Assembly (NCBI GenBank): GCA_023265785.1
Contig: JAHFSL010000019.1
Span: 1 to 14,106 of the forward strand
Source of the DNA: Candidatus Coatesiibacteriota bacterium
Lineage (GTDB): Bacteria > Oederibacteriota > CAKKQC01
Reading direction: 5' to 3'
DNA: 14,106 nucleotides
Shown here piece by piece: positions 1-7,652 of the stretch. Numbering within the stretch: position 1 is the stretch's first letter; the number at the start of each line of letters is the position of its first letter. The notes beneath the pieces are model-generated. The model saw nothing but the letters and a program-made list of their open reading frames with translations. It did not search any database and had not been told where the DNA came from. The position numbers and the translations under genes were made by a program.

Positions 1-3000
1 CGGCCCAGTCGAGCACCGTGGTGGCCCAGACGGGCGGCACCTGCGGGACCGCCGCGGGGGTGCCGGACGCGTTCACGCCGGGCGTGCTGGCGGCCCCGGG
101 TGTCACCGCCACTCGCGACCTGTCGGCCCCCACCCAGGGCGACACCGTGACGTATTCCATCGTCGTGACCAATAACAATGCGACGGCCCCCCTGAACGCC
201 CTGACGATGAGCGACACCCTGCCCGCCGGGCTGGTCTTTTCCTCACTCTCCGTGGATGGGCCGGGGGCGGGGTTGACCCTTTCCGCCAACGCGGGCGCGG
301 GGGCGGTCGAGGGGGCAGTGGGCGCGCTCGCCACCCCCCTTCCGGCCGGGGCCAGCGTGACCTTTACGCTCGTGGCCACGGTGGCATGCGGCGCGGCGGC
401 CGCCCAGAACAACCGTGCCTACGCCGAACTTCCCGGCGGGTGCCTCAAGACGCTTTCCACCGCGGACTCATTCACCCCCGGCACGGTCGGCAGTGCGCCG
501 ATCGTGACGATGTCCCGGAGTCCAGCCAGCCCCTCCGTGGGGGATACGGTGACCTACCTGATCGCGGTGACGAATCCTGCCGGCAACGCGCCACTCAACG
601 GGCTGGTCCTGGGCGATTCCCTGCCGGCCGGGATGGATTTTGTCTCATTGGAGGGCGGCTCGGACGGGGGCGGGGACGGGCTTTCACTTTCGGCAAACGC
701 CGGAACCGGCCAGGTTGAGGGGGCGTTCGGCCAGTTCACGGCAGGCACTCCGCTGGCGTCGGGCGCGGTGTTTTCCCTCACCCTGACCGGCACCGTATCC
801 TGCGCGGGGTCGGGGGCCCAGGCCAGCCGGGCGTATGCCGAACTGCCGGGCGCCTGCCAGAAGGCCGTTTCGGCCCTGGACTCCTTCCCGCTGGGCGGCA
901 CCCAATTGGCGCCGGCCAGCGTGGTGCCGGCCTGCGGGCTGGCGGCCGGCGGGTTCACCATGACGATTACCGGGGTATTCGGATCCGGCATCTGCACTCC
1001 CGTCATGGTCTCCATCGGGACCCAGACCGCAACCATTCAGGGGGTGCCCACGGTCACCGCCATCCTCGCCGCCGTCCCCACCTTTACCGGGACCGCGGTG
1101 GGAACCGCGCAGGATGTCACGGTCAGCACCGCCGCGGGATCGGCGGCACTGGCGTCCGCCTACCTGCCGGTGGCGGGGCCGGGGGCCCTGGCCGGGGCCG
1201 GGTCCGTCACCCCCAAGGCCAGCGTGGGCCAGTGGTTCACCGTGCGGCTGACCCTGACGAACACGGGCAGTTCGGATGTGACCGGAATTATCCCCGCCCT
1301 GGCCATCGGGCCGGGCGGGACGCTGGTCACCGTGGAAACCGCGCCGGCACGGGGACTCACGCTCGCGGCGGGATCCACCACGACGCTTTCCTGGACCTGC
1401 TCGGCCGATGGGGCCGGGCTGGTTTCGATCACGGTGAGCGCCACTGGCGCCACGTGCCCGGCGGCGACGATCCTGGCATTCGCCACGGTGAGCGCAATGC
1501 TCCAGACAGCCGCCAGCCTGGACGCGGCGGCGAGTGTGCTCGCGACAACCGCCTGCACGGGGCGCGATTTCCTGGTGACGCTGACCGTGACGAATACCGG
1601 CCAGGCGACGGCAACGGGCGTGATGCCCGCGGTGTTCGCCCAGGCCGGGACGGGTGGCGGGGCGCTGGTGGCGTCAGCCCCCGCGGTGCCGGTGACGCTC
1701 ATCGGCGGTGCGTCCGTGGTCCTGACCTGGACCTTCACCGGCTCGGTGGTGGGCGGGCTGGATTTTACGACCACGGTCACGGGGCTGGACGCCAACAGCG
1801 CCCGGCCGACGGCCACGGGCCCGGTGTCCACGGCATCGGTCACGGTCAATCCGGGCGCACTCCTGCAAACCTCGGTGGTCGCCCCGGCCCGTGTCACCGT
1901 TGGCCAGTGGTTCACCGTGGCCTTGAGCGTGACCAACGCCGGGTCGGCCGCGGCGGCGCCGGTGACTCCGGGCCTGGCGACCGGGCCGGGCGGGACCCTC
2001 GTGATACCGGAGGGTGGACCGGTCCCGACCGACCTGGCCTCCCTGGGGGCGGGAACAACCACGGCGTTCATCTGGACCTATTCCGCGACCGGGGCCGGCA
2101 CCGTGGCCCTGACCGGAACCGCAACCGGCACCGATGTGTGCGGGACGGTCCTGGGGTTCGCGGGCGGCTCGGTCCTGATCCAGACGGCCCCAGCGCTCGC
2201 CGCCGCGCTCGCCGTCATTCCGTCCCCGGGCAACACCGGCCGGTCCTTCCTGGTCACGCTGACGATGACCAATACGGGCCAGGCGGATGCCGCTGTCAGT
2301 GCCGTGCCCACGCCGCGAGCCGATGGCACGGCGACCATCTCGTACTCCGCCGGGCCCACACCCGCGCTTCCCACGGCGGTGCCGGGGGGCGGGGCCATCA
2401 CCTTCACCTGGACGTTCACCGCTTCCACGCCCGGATCGGTGACGTTCTCCACGACCGCGACCGCCGCCGACGCCAACTCGGGGGCCGCCCTGCCCAGTCC
2501 CTTCGCGGCGTCCGCCGCCTGCGTCATCGCGCCTCCGGCGGTGCTGGCGGCCTCCGCCTCGCTGTCGCCCCCCGGGCCTGGCGTGGGCGACTGGGTGACC
2601 GTCGCCCTCACCGTCACCAACACCGGGGGCGGGCCGGCCACAGGCGTCCTGCCCGTGGCACTGGACGGGTCATCACCCGCGGCCGGGTTCCAGGCCGGCC
2701 CCGTGCCGGGCGGGCCGGTGACCATTGCGCCCGGCGCCGCCACCACCTTCGTGTGGACCTGGTCGGTGAACGGCGTCGGCTCACTGTTGTTCGGCCTGAC
2801 GGTGACGGGGACCGACCAGTGGACCGGGGCCGCCCTCTTCGCCACCCGGACCATCGGTGGCGCAGCCGTTCCCGCCGTGGGCCGGCTGGCCATCGTGTCG
2901 GTCTCGGCCGCACCGACCGCGGTGGGCCTCGGGGAGACCATCACCGTGGTCGCAACCGTCAGCAATACGGGGACAACGGTGCTGGCCGCCGTCACGCCCG

Positions 3001-3497
3001 GCACGGTGGCGGTTTTCGGGACGGGGCGCGTGGGTTCGCTCACCGGTCCGACTCCCGCGTCCGTCGCCAGCCTGGGCTCCGCTTCCTCGGCCTCCTTCAC
3101 CTGGACCTTCAAGGCCCTGCAGGGGAATGATGTTTCCTTCGCGGTGGGCGCTTCGGCGGCCAGCGGAGCCACCGCCGTGCCCGTGGCCACGGGTGCGGTG
3201 GCCATCCGTGAGGCCGGTACCACGCTGGACAGCCTCATCGTGTATCCCAACCCGTTCGCACCCGCGGCGGCACCTGACGGGCTGGTCCGGTTCCGGTTCA
3301 TGCCACCGCTTTCCACCGTGCGCATCCACACCATCGCCGGGGAACTGGTACGCGAGTTGACGGCGGGACCCGAGGGGCTGGCCGTGTGGGACGGGCGCAA
3401 CGGGGCGGGTTCCCCGGTCCAGCCCGGGGTCTATATCTATATGGCGAAGGCGCCCGCGGGCGGGCGCGCGGTGGGGCAGGTCCGTGTCGAGCGGTAG
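1..3497 (+). CDS. Giant repeat surface protein, 5'-truncated: DUF11 repeats, CARDB-like repeats, FlgD/T9SS-like C-terminus
   Basis: The reading frame is open through the left edge (frame starting at base 3), so the true start and signal peptide lie outside the window; about 1164 codons are visible. In order it shows the tail of one DUF11-type repeat (to about base 95), two full DUF11 repeats (about 96-480 and 481-900, with GDTVTY and TLPAGLVF-type cores), an IPT/Ig-like segment (about 905-1175), and six beta-sandwich repeats of about 110 residues resembling CARDB/APHP (starting near 1185, 1506, 1861, 2181, 2531 and 2881). The last 80 residues begin with YPNPF at 3243 and contain WDGRN and PGVYIY motifs, the pattern of FlgD Ig-like and type IX secretion sorting domains. 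It is very rich in Thr, Ala, Gly and Val, as extracellular stalk proteins often are. Role inferred: a secreted or surface-anchored filamentous protein. Family assignments are by motif recognition; ligand and attachment are unknown. Confidence 0.85.
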   Translation, partial: AQSSTVVAQTGGTCGTAAGVPDAFTPGVLAAPGVTATRDLSAPTQGDTVTYSIVVTNNNATAPLNALTMSDTLPAGLVFSSLSVDGPGAGLTLSANAGAGAVEGAVGALATPLPAGASVTFTLVATVACGAAAAQNNRAYAELPGGCLKTLSTADSFTPGTVGSAPIVTMSRSPASPSVGDTVTYLIAVTNPAGNAPLNGLVLGDSLPAGMDFVSLEGGSDGGGDGLSLSANAGTGQVEGAFGQFTAGTPLASGAVFSLTLTGTVSCAGSGAQASRAYAELPGACQKAVSALDSFPLGGTQLAPASVVPACGLAAGGFTMTITGVFGSGICTPVMVSIGTQTATIQGVPTVTAILAAVPTFTGTAVGTAQDVTVSTAAGSAALASAYLPVAGPGALAGAGSVTPKASVGQWFTVRLTLTNTGSSDVTGIIPALAIGPGGTLVTVETAPARGLTLAAGSTTTLSWTCSADGAGLVSITVSATGATCPAATILAFATVSAMLQTAASLDAAASVLATTACTGRDFLVTLTVTNTGQATATGVMPAVFAQAGTGGGALVASAPAVPVTLIGGASVVLTWTFTGSVVGGLDFTTTVTGLDANSARPTATGPVSTASVTVNPGALLQTSVVAPARVTVGQWFTVALSVTNAGSAAAAPVTPGLATGPGGTLVIPEGGPVPTDLASLGAGTTTAFIWTYSATGAGTVALTGTATGTDVCGTVLGFAGGSVLIQTAPALAAALAVIPSPGNTGRSFLVTLTMTNTGQADAAVSAVPTPRADGTATISYSAGPTPALPTAVPGGGAITFTWTFTASTPGSVTFSTTATAADANSGAALPSPFAASAACVIAPPAVLAASASLSPPGPGVGDWVTVALTVTNTGGGPATGVLPVALDGSSPAAGFQAGPVPGGPVTIAPGAATTFVWTWSVNGVGSLLFGLTVTGTDQWTGAALFATRTIGGAAVPAVGRLAIVSVSAAPTAVGLGETITVVATVSNTGTTVLAAVTPGTVAVFGTGRVGSLTGPTPASVASLGSASSASFTWTFKALQGNDVSFAVGASAASGATAVPVATGAVAIREAGTTLDSLIVYPNPFAPAAAPDGLVRFRFMPPLSTVRIHTIAGELVRELTAGPEGLAVWDGRNGAGSPVQPGVYIYMAKAPAGGRAVGQVRVER

Positions 3498-5076
3498 GGG
3501 CCTGCGACCCGCCCTGCTGGCGGCGCTGTGCGCCGCCGCGTCGGCCGCCCGCGCCGGGGGAGCCGGCACCGCGGGCGCCCCCGTCTTCCGCATTTCCGCC
3601 GGGGCGCGGCCCGAGGGCATGGGCGGGGCCTACGCCGCGGTCGCTGACGACCTCAACGCCCTCTTCTGGAATCCCGCGGGCCTCGCCGCGGTGCGTACCC
3701 CGGAGGTGGCGGCGCTGTCCTCCCTCTATGTGGCCCGCACGAGCTTCCATGTCCTGGGGTATGCCCAGCCGGCGGGCGGACTGGGCACGTTCGCGGGCGC
3801 GGCCAGCCTCATGGATTACGGGTCGCTCCTGCGCACCGTGGCGACGACGGACGGGTTGTACGGCGGCACGAACGGGTCGGTCTCCGCCATGGACCTCTAC
3901 GGTACGGGGGGATGGGGCCGGCGGTTCCTCTCGTCCGCTGCCGCCGGAGCGCTCGATGCGGGCGCGGGGTTGAGCGTGGCCAGCCTGGGCGGGGGCGGCG
4001 CCGCGCGCTCCGCCGTCGGGCTGACCGCGGGCGCGCTCTGGCACCTGCCGGTTCCCGGGATTTCCATCGCCGCGGTCGGGGACCATCTCGGGGCGGTGTC
4101 CGGCGGCTTTGGTCCGCTGGGCGCCACCTGGCGGCTGGGTGCGGCGTGGGATGCGCGGCCCGCGCCGGCCGTGCGGACGCTTCTGGCCCTCGACGCGGGA
4201 CTCACCCCGGATGCCGGGGTCGCCATGCACGCGGGATTCGAAACGGTCATCGCCGATGTGGCCGCAGTCCGCGCCGGCTGGCGGGGCGGCGGAGCTTCCA
4301 GCGGCGGCCCGACGTTCGGGGCAGGATTCTTCATCCCCGGTGCCTGGCTGCACGCCCCGCTGGTCCTGCGCGTGGACTATGCGGGCGGCTCCATGGGGGA
4401 CCTGGGGTTCACCCACCGGGTCCAGCTTGTCATCCGCCTCGGGGCGAATGCGGCACCCGATCATCCGCACGGGTTCAAGTTCGTCCGCGACCTCGGCCAG
4501 CGGTGCCTCGTGTGGGACGGCGGCCGGCCGCCGTTCACGGCGAAGGCCCGGTCCGTGGAGACCGGCGACACGGTTCCGCTCGCGTCCGCGCCGGGGGAGT
4601 CGCGCCGCGTCCTGCTGGGGGACCTCGCGCCCGGGGTCTGGCAGGTCACCGTACGGGGTGAGCCCGAGGAGTCGACCGCGTGGCAGGGCGGCGGATCGTC
4701 CACGGTCAAGGTCACGGTTCCCGCCCTCAAGGCGAAACCGGCGGTGCCGGAAGCGACCGCCCCGGTGGCGCCGGCCACGCCGGTCCCCCGCACGCTGGCC
4801 CCGCCCACCGCCCTGCATCTGGCGCGGGGCGCAACCGGGAGCCTCCTCGCCTGGGAGGGCAGCGGTCCAGCCTATCTTGTCCTGATGACGGAGGAGCGAA
4901 CGGGGCAGGAGCGGGCCCTCACCCCCGGCCCGGTGACCGCCACGGAAGTCCCGCTCCCGAAACTGGCGCCGGGCGTCTACTTCCTGCGCGTGCGGTCAGT
5001 GGACCCGGCGGATCCCGCGTCGGGTCCCGCGGACTCCGCCCCGTTGCGCATCTCGGTCAAGCCGAAGAAGCACTGA
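3484..5076 (+). CDS. PorV/PorQ-family outer-membrane beta-barrel protein with C-terminal Ig-like domains
   Basis: This 530-residue protein starts at GTG 3484, inside the last 14 bp of the surface-protein gene, which suggests translational coupling; a weak GGGGCAGG lies just upstream. Residues 1 to about 24 form a signal peptide (basic start, Leu/Ala core, AARA-type end). Residues about 30-60 carry the PorV/PorQ/UPF0164 signature: Gly-Ala-Arg-x-x-Gly-Met-Gly-Gly-Ala-Tyr-x-Ala-Val-Ala-Asp-Asp, then FWNPAGLA. Alternating Gly-rich strands run to about residue 322, as in an outer-membrane barrel. In type IX systems PorV shuttles cargo from the translocon to the attachment complex. Unlike typical PorV (about 330-400 residues), this protein continues with an Ig-like domain (about 325-412), an Ala/Pro linker (about 415-440) and a second fibronectin III-like domain (about 441-525). 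The neighbouring cargo-like gene fits an export role. The barrel family is well supported; the T9SS role is inferred. Confidence 0.82.
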   Translation: MSSGRGLRPALLAALCAAASAARAGGAGTAGAPVFRISAGARPEGMGGAYAAVADDLNALFWNPAGLAAVRTPEVAALSSLYVARTSFHVLGYAQPAGGLGTFAGAASLMDYGSLLRTVATTDGLYGGTNGSVSAMDLYGTGGWGRRFLSSAAAGALDAGAGLSVASLGGGGAARSAVGLTAGALWHLPVPGISIAAVGDHLGAVSGGFGPLGATWRLGAAWDARPAPAVRTLLALDAGLTPDAGVAMHAGFETVIADVAAVRAGWRGGGASSGGPTFGAGFFIPGAWLHAPLVLRVDYAGGSMGDLGFTHRVQLVIRLGANAAPDHPHGFKFVRDLGQRCLVWDGGRPPFTAKARSVETGDTVPLASAPGESRRVLLGDLAPGVWQVTVRGEPEESTAWQGGGSSTVKVTVPALKAKPAVPEATAPVAPATPVPRTLAPPTALHLARGATGSLLAWEGSGPAYLVLMTEERTGQERALTPGPVTATEVPLPKLAPGVYFLRVRSVDPADPASGPADSAPLRISVKPKKH

Positions 5077-5977
5077 CCGCCTGCCGGAGCCGGGCGAACA
5101 GCCGGTCCAGCTCGGCGCGCAGGGGCGCATCGGGCGTCCACGCCCCGGCGCCGCGCATCCGGTCCGAGGCAAACAGGCCCCGCTTCACCATGAGGTAGCG
5201 CTCAATGGCCAGGTACCCGTCCAGCCCGGCCTGTCCCTCCAGCAGGGCGATGGCCGCGACGGGATACCAGAGCCGGTAGGCGGTGTCATCGTCGCCGCGG
5301 CCCAGGGCACGCCAGAGGGGCACGATGGCGTCCAGCAGGTCACAGCCGGGCATGGTGCCGGCCAGGCCGCGCCGAAAGTTTTCCACCAGCAGGACGCCGC
5401 CCGACCCCTCGAAAATCCTGGCCCGGCCGCCGGTGAGCGCGTGGAGCCGGGTGATGGTGGCGCCGACCGCCGCGCCCTCCGGCTTGAAGAGGATGCGGTC
5501 CGGGCCGTGGGCCGCGAACTGGGAGACCTGAAACTCCGGCGTCATGGCCCGGCCGAGGTAGGCCGAGGCATCCTGCACGATAACCGGGAGCGGGGTGGCG
5601 GCCAGCAGGGCCTCGTAATAGGAGCGGACCTCCGTCTCGCCGGGCGTCCCCTCCACCGGCGGGATGGCCATGAGGGCGGAGGCCCCGGCGGCCAGGGCGT
5701 CACGGGCGTATGCCACGGCCGCGCCAGCCGACTCCGCCCCCACGCTCATCACGACCGGGCCCCGGTCCCGGGCGGCTGCGATCACACACCGTGACAGAGC
5801 CCGCCGCTCCTCAGGCGTGAGGCGCAGGAGGTCGGAGGCCAGCGCGATTCCGCATCCGTCCGCCCCCGTGTCGAAGACCCAGTCCACCTCGCGCCGGACG
5901 GCGTCAAGGTCCAGCGACCCATCGTTGCGGTACGCGGTGTGCAGGATCGGAATGACCCCGCCCAGCGCGGCGGTCAT
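5057..5977 (-). CDS. DapA/NanA-superfamily (dihydrodipicolinate synthase-like) aldolase/lyase
   Basis: The protein has 306 residues, the normal length for the DHDPS/N-acetylneuraminate lyase TIM-barrel family. The start is placed at ATG 5977 because it begins the canonical GGVIPI strand and forms an ATGA overlap with the lipoprotein gene upstream; an upstream in-frame ATG at 6145 would add 56 unrelated residues that overlap the lipoprotein. The predicted Schiff-base lysine is Lys165, in LFKPEG. LTPEER (residues 53-58) and AGTMPGCDL (206-214) also fit the family. Two hallmarks are changed: the carboxylate-binding Gly-Thr-Thr-Gly-Glu loop is replaced by Ala-Leu-Ala-Ser-Asp-Leu (45-50), and the strand that normally ends in the proton-relay Tyr reads VIVQDAS (132-138). 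It is therefore probably not a true DapA but a lyase acting on another 2-keto acid; the substrate is unknown. It is last in the minus-strand operon, and its 3' end overlaps the barrel gene by 20 bp. Confidence 0.85.
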   Translation of the reverse strand: MTAALGGVIPILHTAYRNDGSLDLDAVRREVDWVFDTGADGCGIALASDLLRLTPEERRALSRCVIAAARDRGPVVMSVGAESAGAAVAYARDALAAGASALMAIPPVEGTPGETEVRSYYEALLAATPLPVIVQDASAYLGRAMTPEFQVSQFAAHGPDRILFKPEGAAVGATITRLHALTGGRARIFEGSGGVLLVENFRRGLAGTMPGCDLLDAIVPLWRALGRGDDDTAYRLWYPVAAIALLEGQAGLDGYLAIERYLMVKRGLFASDRMRGAGAWTPDAPLRAELDRLFARLRQAVSASSA

Positions 5978-6333
5978 GGCCAGTGGGCGGAGAGGGCGAT
6001 CCGGCCGGACGGGAGGAAAGTGACGAAGACTGATCCACCAATCAGGTCGGGGACAAGGTTGCGTTCGAGGGCGATGTTGGTGGGCGTGCCGACGCCGTCC
6101 GTGTACCGGACATGCATCGCCTGTTCCCCATGCACGGCGGCCCACTCCGCAAAGGTGAAGCCATTGGTGAAAATCTCATAGGACAGCGTGCCCTCACCGT
6201 AGTCAAGCGTGAAATTGTGGAGGTCGGCCCCGGTCTTGTTGATGACCACCAGCCACAAGGAGTCGGCGGGGGGGCGGTGACATCCGGTCAGCCCCATGGC
6301 GAAGGTGAGTGCCAGCGCGCGAGCGCGCATCAT
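5974..6333 (-). CDS. Small predicted lipoprotein, unknown function
   Basis: The protein has 119 residues. A short N-terminal signal (Arg near the start, Leu/Ala/Phe core) ends in a lipobox, Leu-Thr-Gly-Cys with the lipidated Cys at residue 18, so processing by signal peptidase II and membrane anchoring are predicted. The mature part of about 100 residues begins with the strand-like stretch LWLVVINKTG and looks mostly beta, rich in aromatic residues, with no second Cys. I do not recognise a family. The start ATG at 6333 overlaps the stop of the preceding lipoprotein gene (ATGA), and its own stop overlaps the start of the DapA-like gene in the same way, so translation is probably coupled. A second ATG follows immediately (6330), so the start could be one codon later. 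The gene is real by reading frame, lipobox and operon fit; the function is not inferable. Confidence 0.72.
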   Translation of the reverse strand: MMRARALALTFAMGLTGCHRPPADSLWLVVINKTGADLHNFTLDYGEGTLSYEIFTNGFTFAEWAAVHGEQAMHVRYTDGVGTPTNIALERNLVPDLIGGSVFVTFLPSGRIALSAHWP

Positions 6334-6719
6334 CCGCCGCTCCCGGTTCGCGGAATCTGGTCTATGGGAAGACCCCGCTCCTCAATGACCTCGCCCTCGC
6401 CGCCCCGGCGGGTGTGTCCCTCGTACCGTGGTTTGATGACATCGGCCCGGACCAGTTTCCCGCCGCGCACCCACATGCGAAGCGTGTATTCCTTCCGCGA
6501 AAGGCTCTGGCCGTAATCGCCCTCGTAGGTCCAGTCCGTGCAGTTCTCAGGCGCCTCGGTGCCCGCAAACCAGCAGGCATCGGCGCAGGACATGTCGGGG
6601 GACAGCCGGTGCAGGGCGCGCTGGGCGGCCTCCCGGTTCTTCCGGTCGGCGCAGCCCGTCAGCACCAGAAGGGAGAGGGCGGCGAGCACCAGGCGGCGGA
6701 AATCCACGGATGGTTCCAT
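6330..6719 (-). CDS. Small predicted lipoprotein with three extra cysteines
   Basis: The protein has 129 residues when started at ATG 6719, one base after the stop of the aldo/keto reductase; an in-frame ATG at 6749 would overlap that gene and put ten extra residues before the signal sequence. Residues 8-22 form a lipoprotein signal, with lipobox Leu-Thr-Gly-Cys and the lipidated Cys at residue 23. The mature domain contains Cys45, Cys49 and Cys60 around a Trp-rich stretch, followed by Trp-Thr-Tyr and a beta-like segment (TLRMWVRGGKL). The layout, a short helix then Trp-x-Tyr and two strands, loosely recalls BamE/SmpA-like lipoproteins, but the resemblance is weak and I would not name it so. 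The basic, Gly-rich C-terminus looks disordered. It is coupled by ATGA to the next lipoprotein gene. Function unknown. Confidence 0.72.
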   Translation of the reverse strand: MEPSVDFRRLVLAALSLLVLTGCADRKNREAAQRALHRLSPDMSCADACWFAGTEAPENCTDWTYEGDYGQSLSRKEYTLRMWVRGGKLVRADVIKPRYEGHTRRGGEGEVIEERGLPIDQIPRTGSGG

Positions 6720-6720
6720 G

Positions 6721-7641
6721 TCAGGGCATCGGCTCGCCACGGGCGGCAATGTAGATCCGGTACCACTCCTCGCGATCGAAGGCGATGGCGTCCGCCGTGG
6801 CGGCCTCGCGGATTCGCGCGGGATTCGTCGAGCCGACCAGCGGCACGATGCCGCTGGGGTGGCGCATGAGCCAGGCGAACACGGTGACGGCGCGGCTCAC
6901 GCCCATCCGTCCCGCGGCCGCGTCAACGGCCGCCACCAGCGGGTCCCCATTGGCCGGGGAGTTCCCGCCAAACCGGCCGCCCGCCAGCGGACTCCAGGCC
7001 AGCGGCGCCATGGACCGGGCGAGGCACTGGTCGAGGGTGCCGTCGGTGAAGCAGGCCAGCCGGCCGGGGTGGATTTCCACCTGGTTGACGACCAGCGGGA
7101 ACGGGAGCCGCGACTGGAAGGCTTCCACCTGGGAGGGCAGGAAGTTGGAAACGCCAAGGGACCGCACCTTGCCCGCCTGCCGGAGCCGGGTAAACGCGGC
7201 GGCGACCTCGTCAGGATCGCCGAGGACATCCGGACGGTGGAGCTGGTAGAGGTCCAGGGCGTCAACGCCCAGTCGCTTCAGGCTCAATTCGCACGACCGC
7301 TCGATGTGGGCCGCCGAGAAATCGTACCGGCCGGGCGAATCGCCGTGCGGATCGCCGCCGAACCGGATCCCGCACTTCGTGGCCAGGACGATCTCCCGGC
7401 GCATGACGGGGGAGGTCTTCAGGACCTCCCCGTGGATCTCCTCGCAGACCCCACTGCAGTAGATGTCCGCGTGGTCAAAGAGCCGGTACCCCGCGTCGAA
7501 CGCCGCGAGGATGGCCTCCCGGCCCTTGCGCCGATCCTCGGTGGTGACCTTGGAGGGGGTCCACCCGCAGGCGACTCCCATGCACCCGTACCCGAGCCGG
7601 GTGGTGACGAAACCGGAGGTGCCGAGCGGGATCGTGCGCAT
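6721..7641 (-). CDS. Aldo/keto reductase, YdhF-like
   Basis: The protein has 306 residues and is an NADPH-dependent (alpha/beta)8-barrel oxidoreductase of the AKR superfamily. The catalytic tetrad is visible: Asp56 and Tyr61 in FDHADIY, Lys89 in LATKCG, and His135 in LYQLHRPD. FDHADIY, DALDLYQLHRPD, GKVRSLGVSNF and the C-terminal EEWYRI region resemble E. coli YdhF, whose physiological substrate is not established. The start at ATG 7641 gives the usual family N-terminus (MRTIPLGTSG) and lies 5 nt after the 3' end of tRNA-Asn; the only strong ribosome-binding sequence, GAGGAGG, is inside the tRNA acceptor arm. The frame stays open upstream through the tRNA, but that extension is the well-known artefact of translating a tRNA gene. 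It is the first protein gene of a four-gene minus-strand operon and is followed after 1 bp by a lipoprotein gene. The aldehyde or ketone substrate is unknown. Confidence 0.9.
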   Translation of the reverse strand: MRTIPLGTSGFVTTRLGYGCMGVACGWTPSKVTTEDRRKGREAILAAFDAGYRLFDHADIYCSGVCEEIHGEVLKTSPVMRREIVLATKCGIRFGGDPHGDSPGRYDFSAAHIERSCELSLKRLGVDALDLYQLHRPDVLGDPDEVAAAFTRLRQAGKVRSLGVSNFLPSQVEAFQSRLPFPLVVNQVEIHPGRLACFTDGTLDQCLARSMAPLAWSPLAGGRFGGNSPANGDPLVAAVDAAAGRMGVSRAVTVFAWLMRHPSGIVPLVGSTNPARIREAATADAIAFDREEWYRIYIAARGEPMP

Positions 7642-7645
7642 GAAG

Positions 7646-7652
7646 CCTCCTC
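7646..7652 (-). promoter_or_regulatory. Shine-Dalgarno-like GAGGAGG inside the tRNA-Asn 3' end
   Basis: On the minus strand GAGGAGG is followed by CTTC and then the ATG of the aldo/keto reductase at 7641. Six of its seven bases are the last six bases of the tRNA (five of the acceptor 3' strand plus the discriminator G). It is a near-perfect anti-SD match but with rather short spacing (4 nt). When the tRNA is folded or cut at its 3' end, this site is sequestered or lost. That it functions as an SD is an inference. Confidence 0.5.

Noticed and set aside
1232..3130. Long alternative frames within the repeat surface protein, on both strands (e.g. plus 1232-3130, minus 2078-3400)
   Set aside because: Their translations are low-complexity Arg/Gly/His- or Pro/Ala-rich shadows; the DUF11, CARDB-like and FlgD-like motifs are all in the annotated frame.
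3431..3442. AT-rich CTATATCTATAT as an internal promoter for the barrel gene
   Set aside because: It encodes the conserved Val-Tyr-Ile-Tyr of the FlgD-like domain, so codon constraint explains it, and no -35 is visible.
5978..6145. Upstream start for the DapA-like gene at 6145
   Set aside because: The extra 56 residues are unrelated to the family and overlap the lipoprotein gene; the ATG at 5977 forms an ATGA overlap and begins the conserved first strand.
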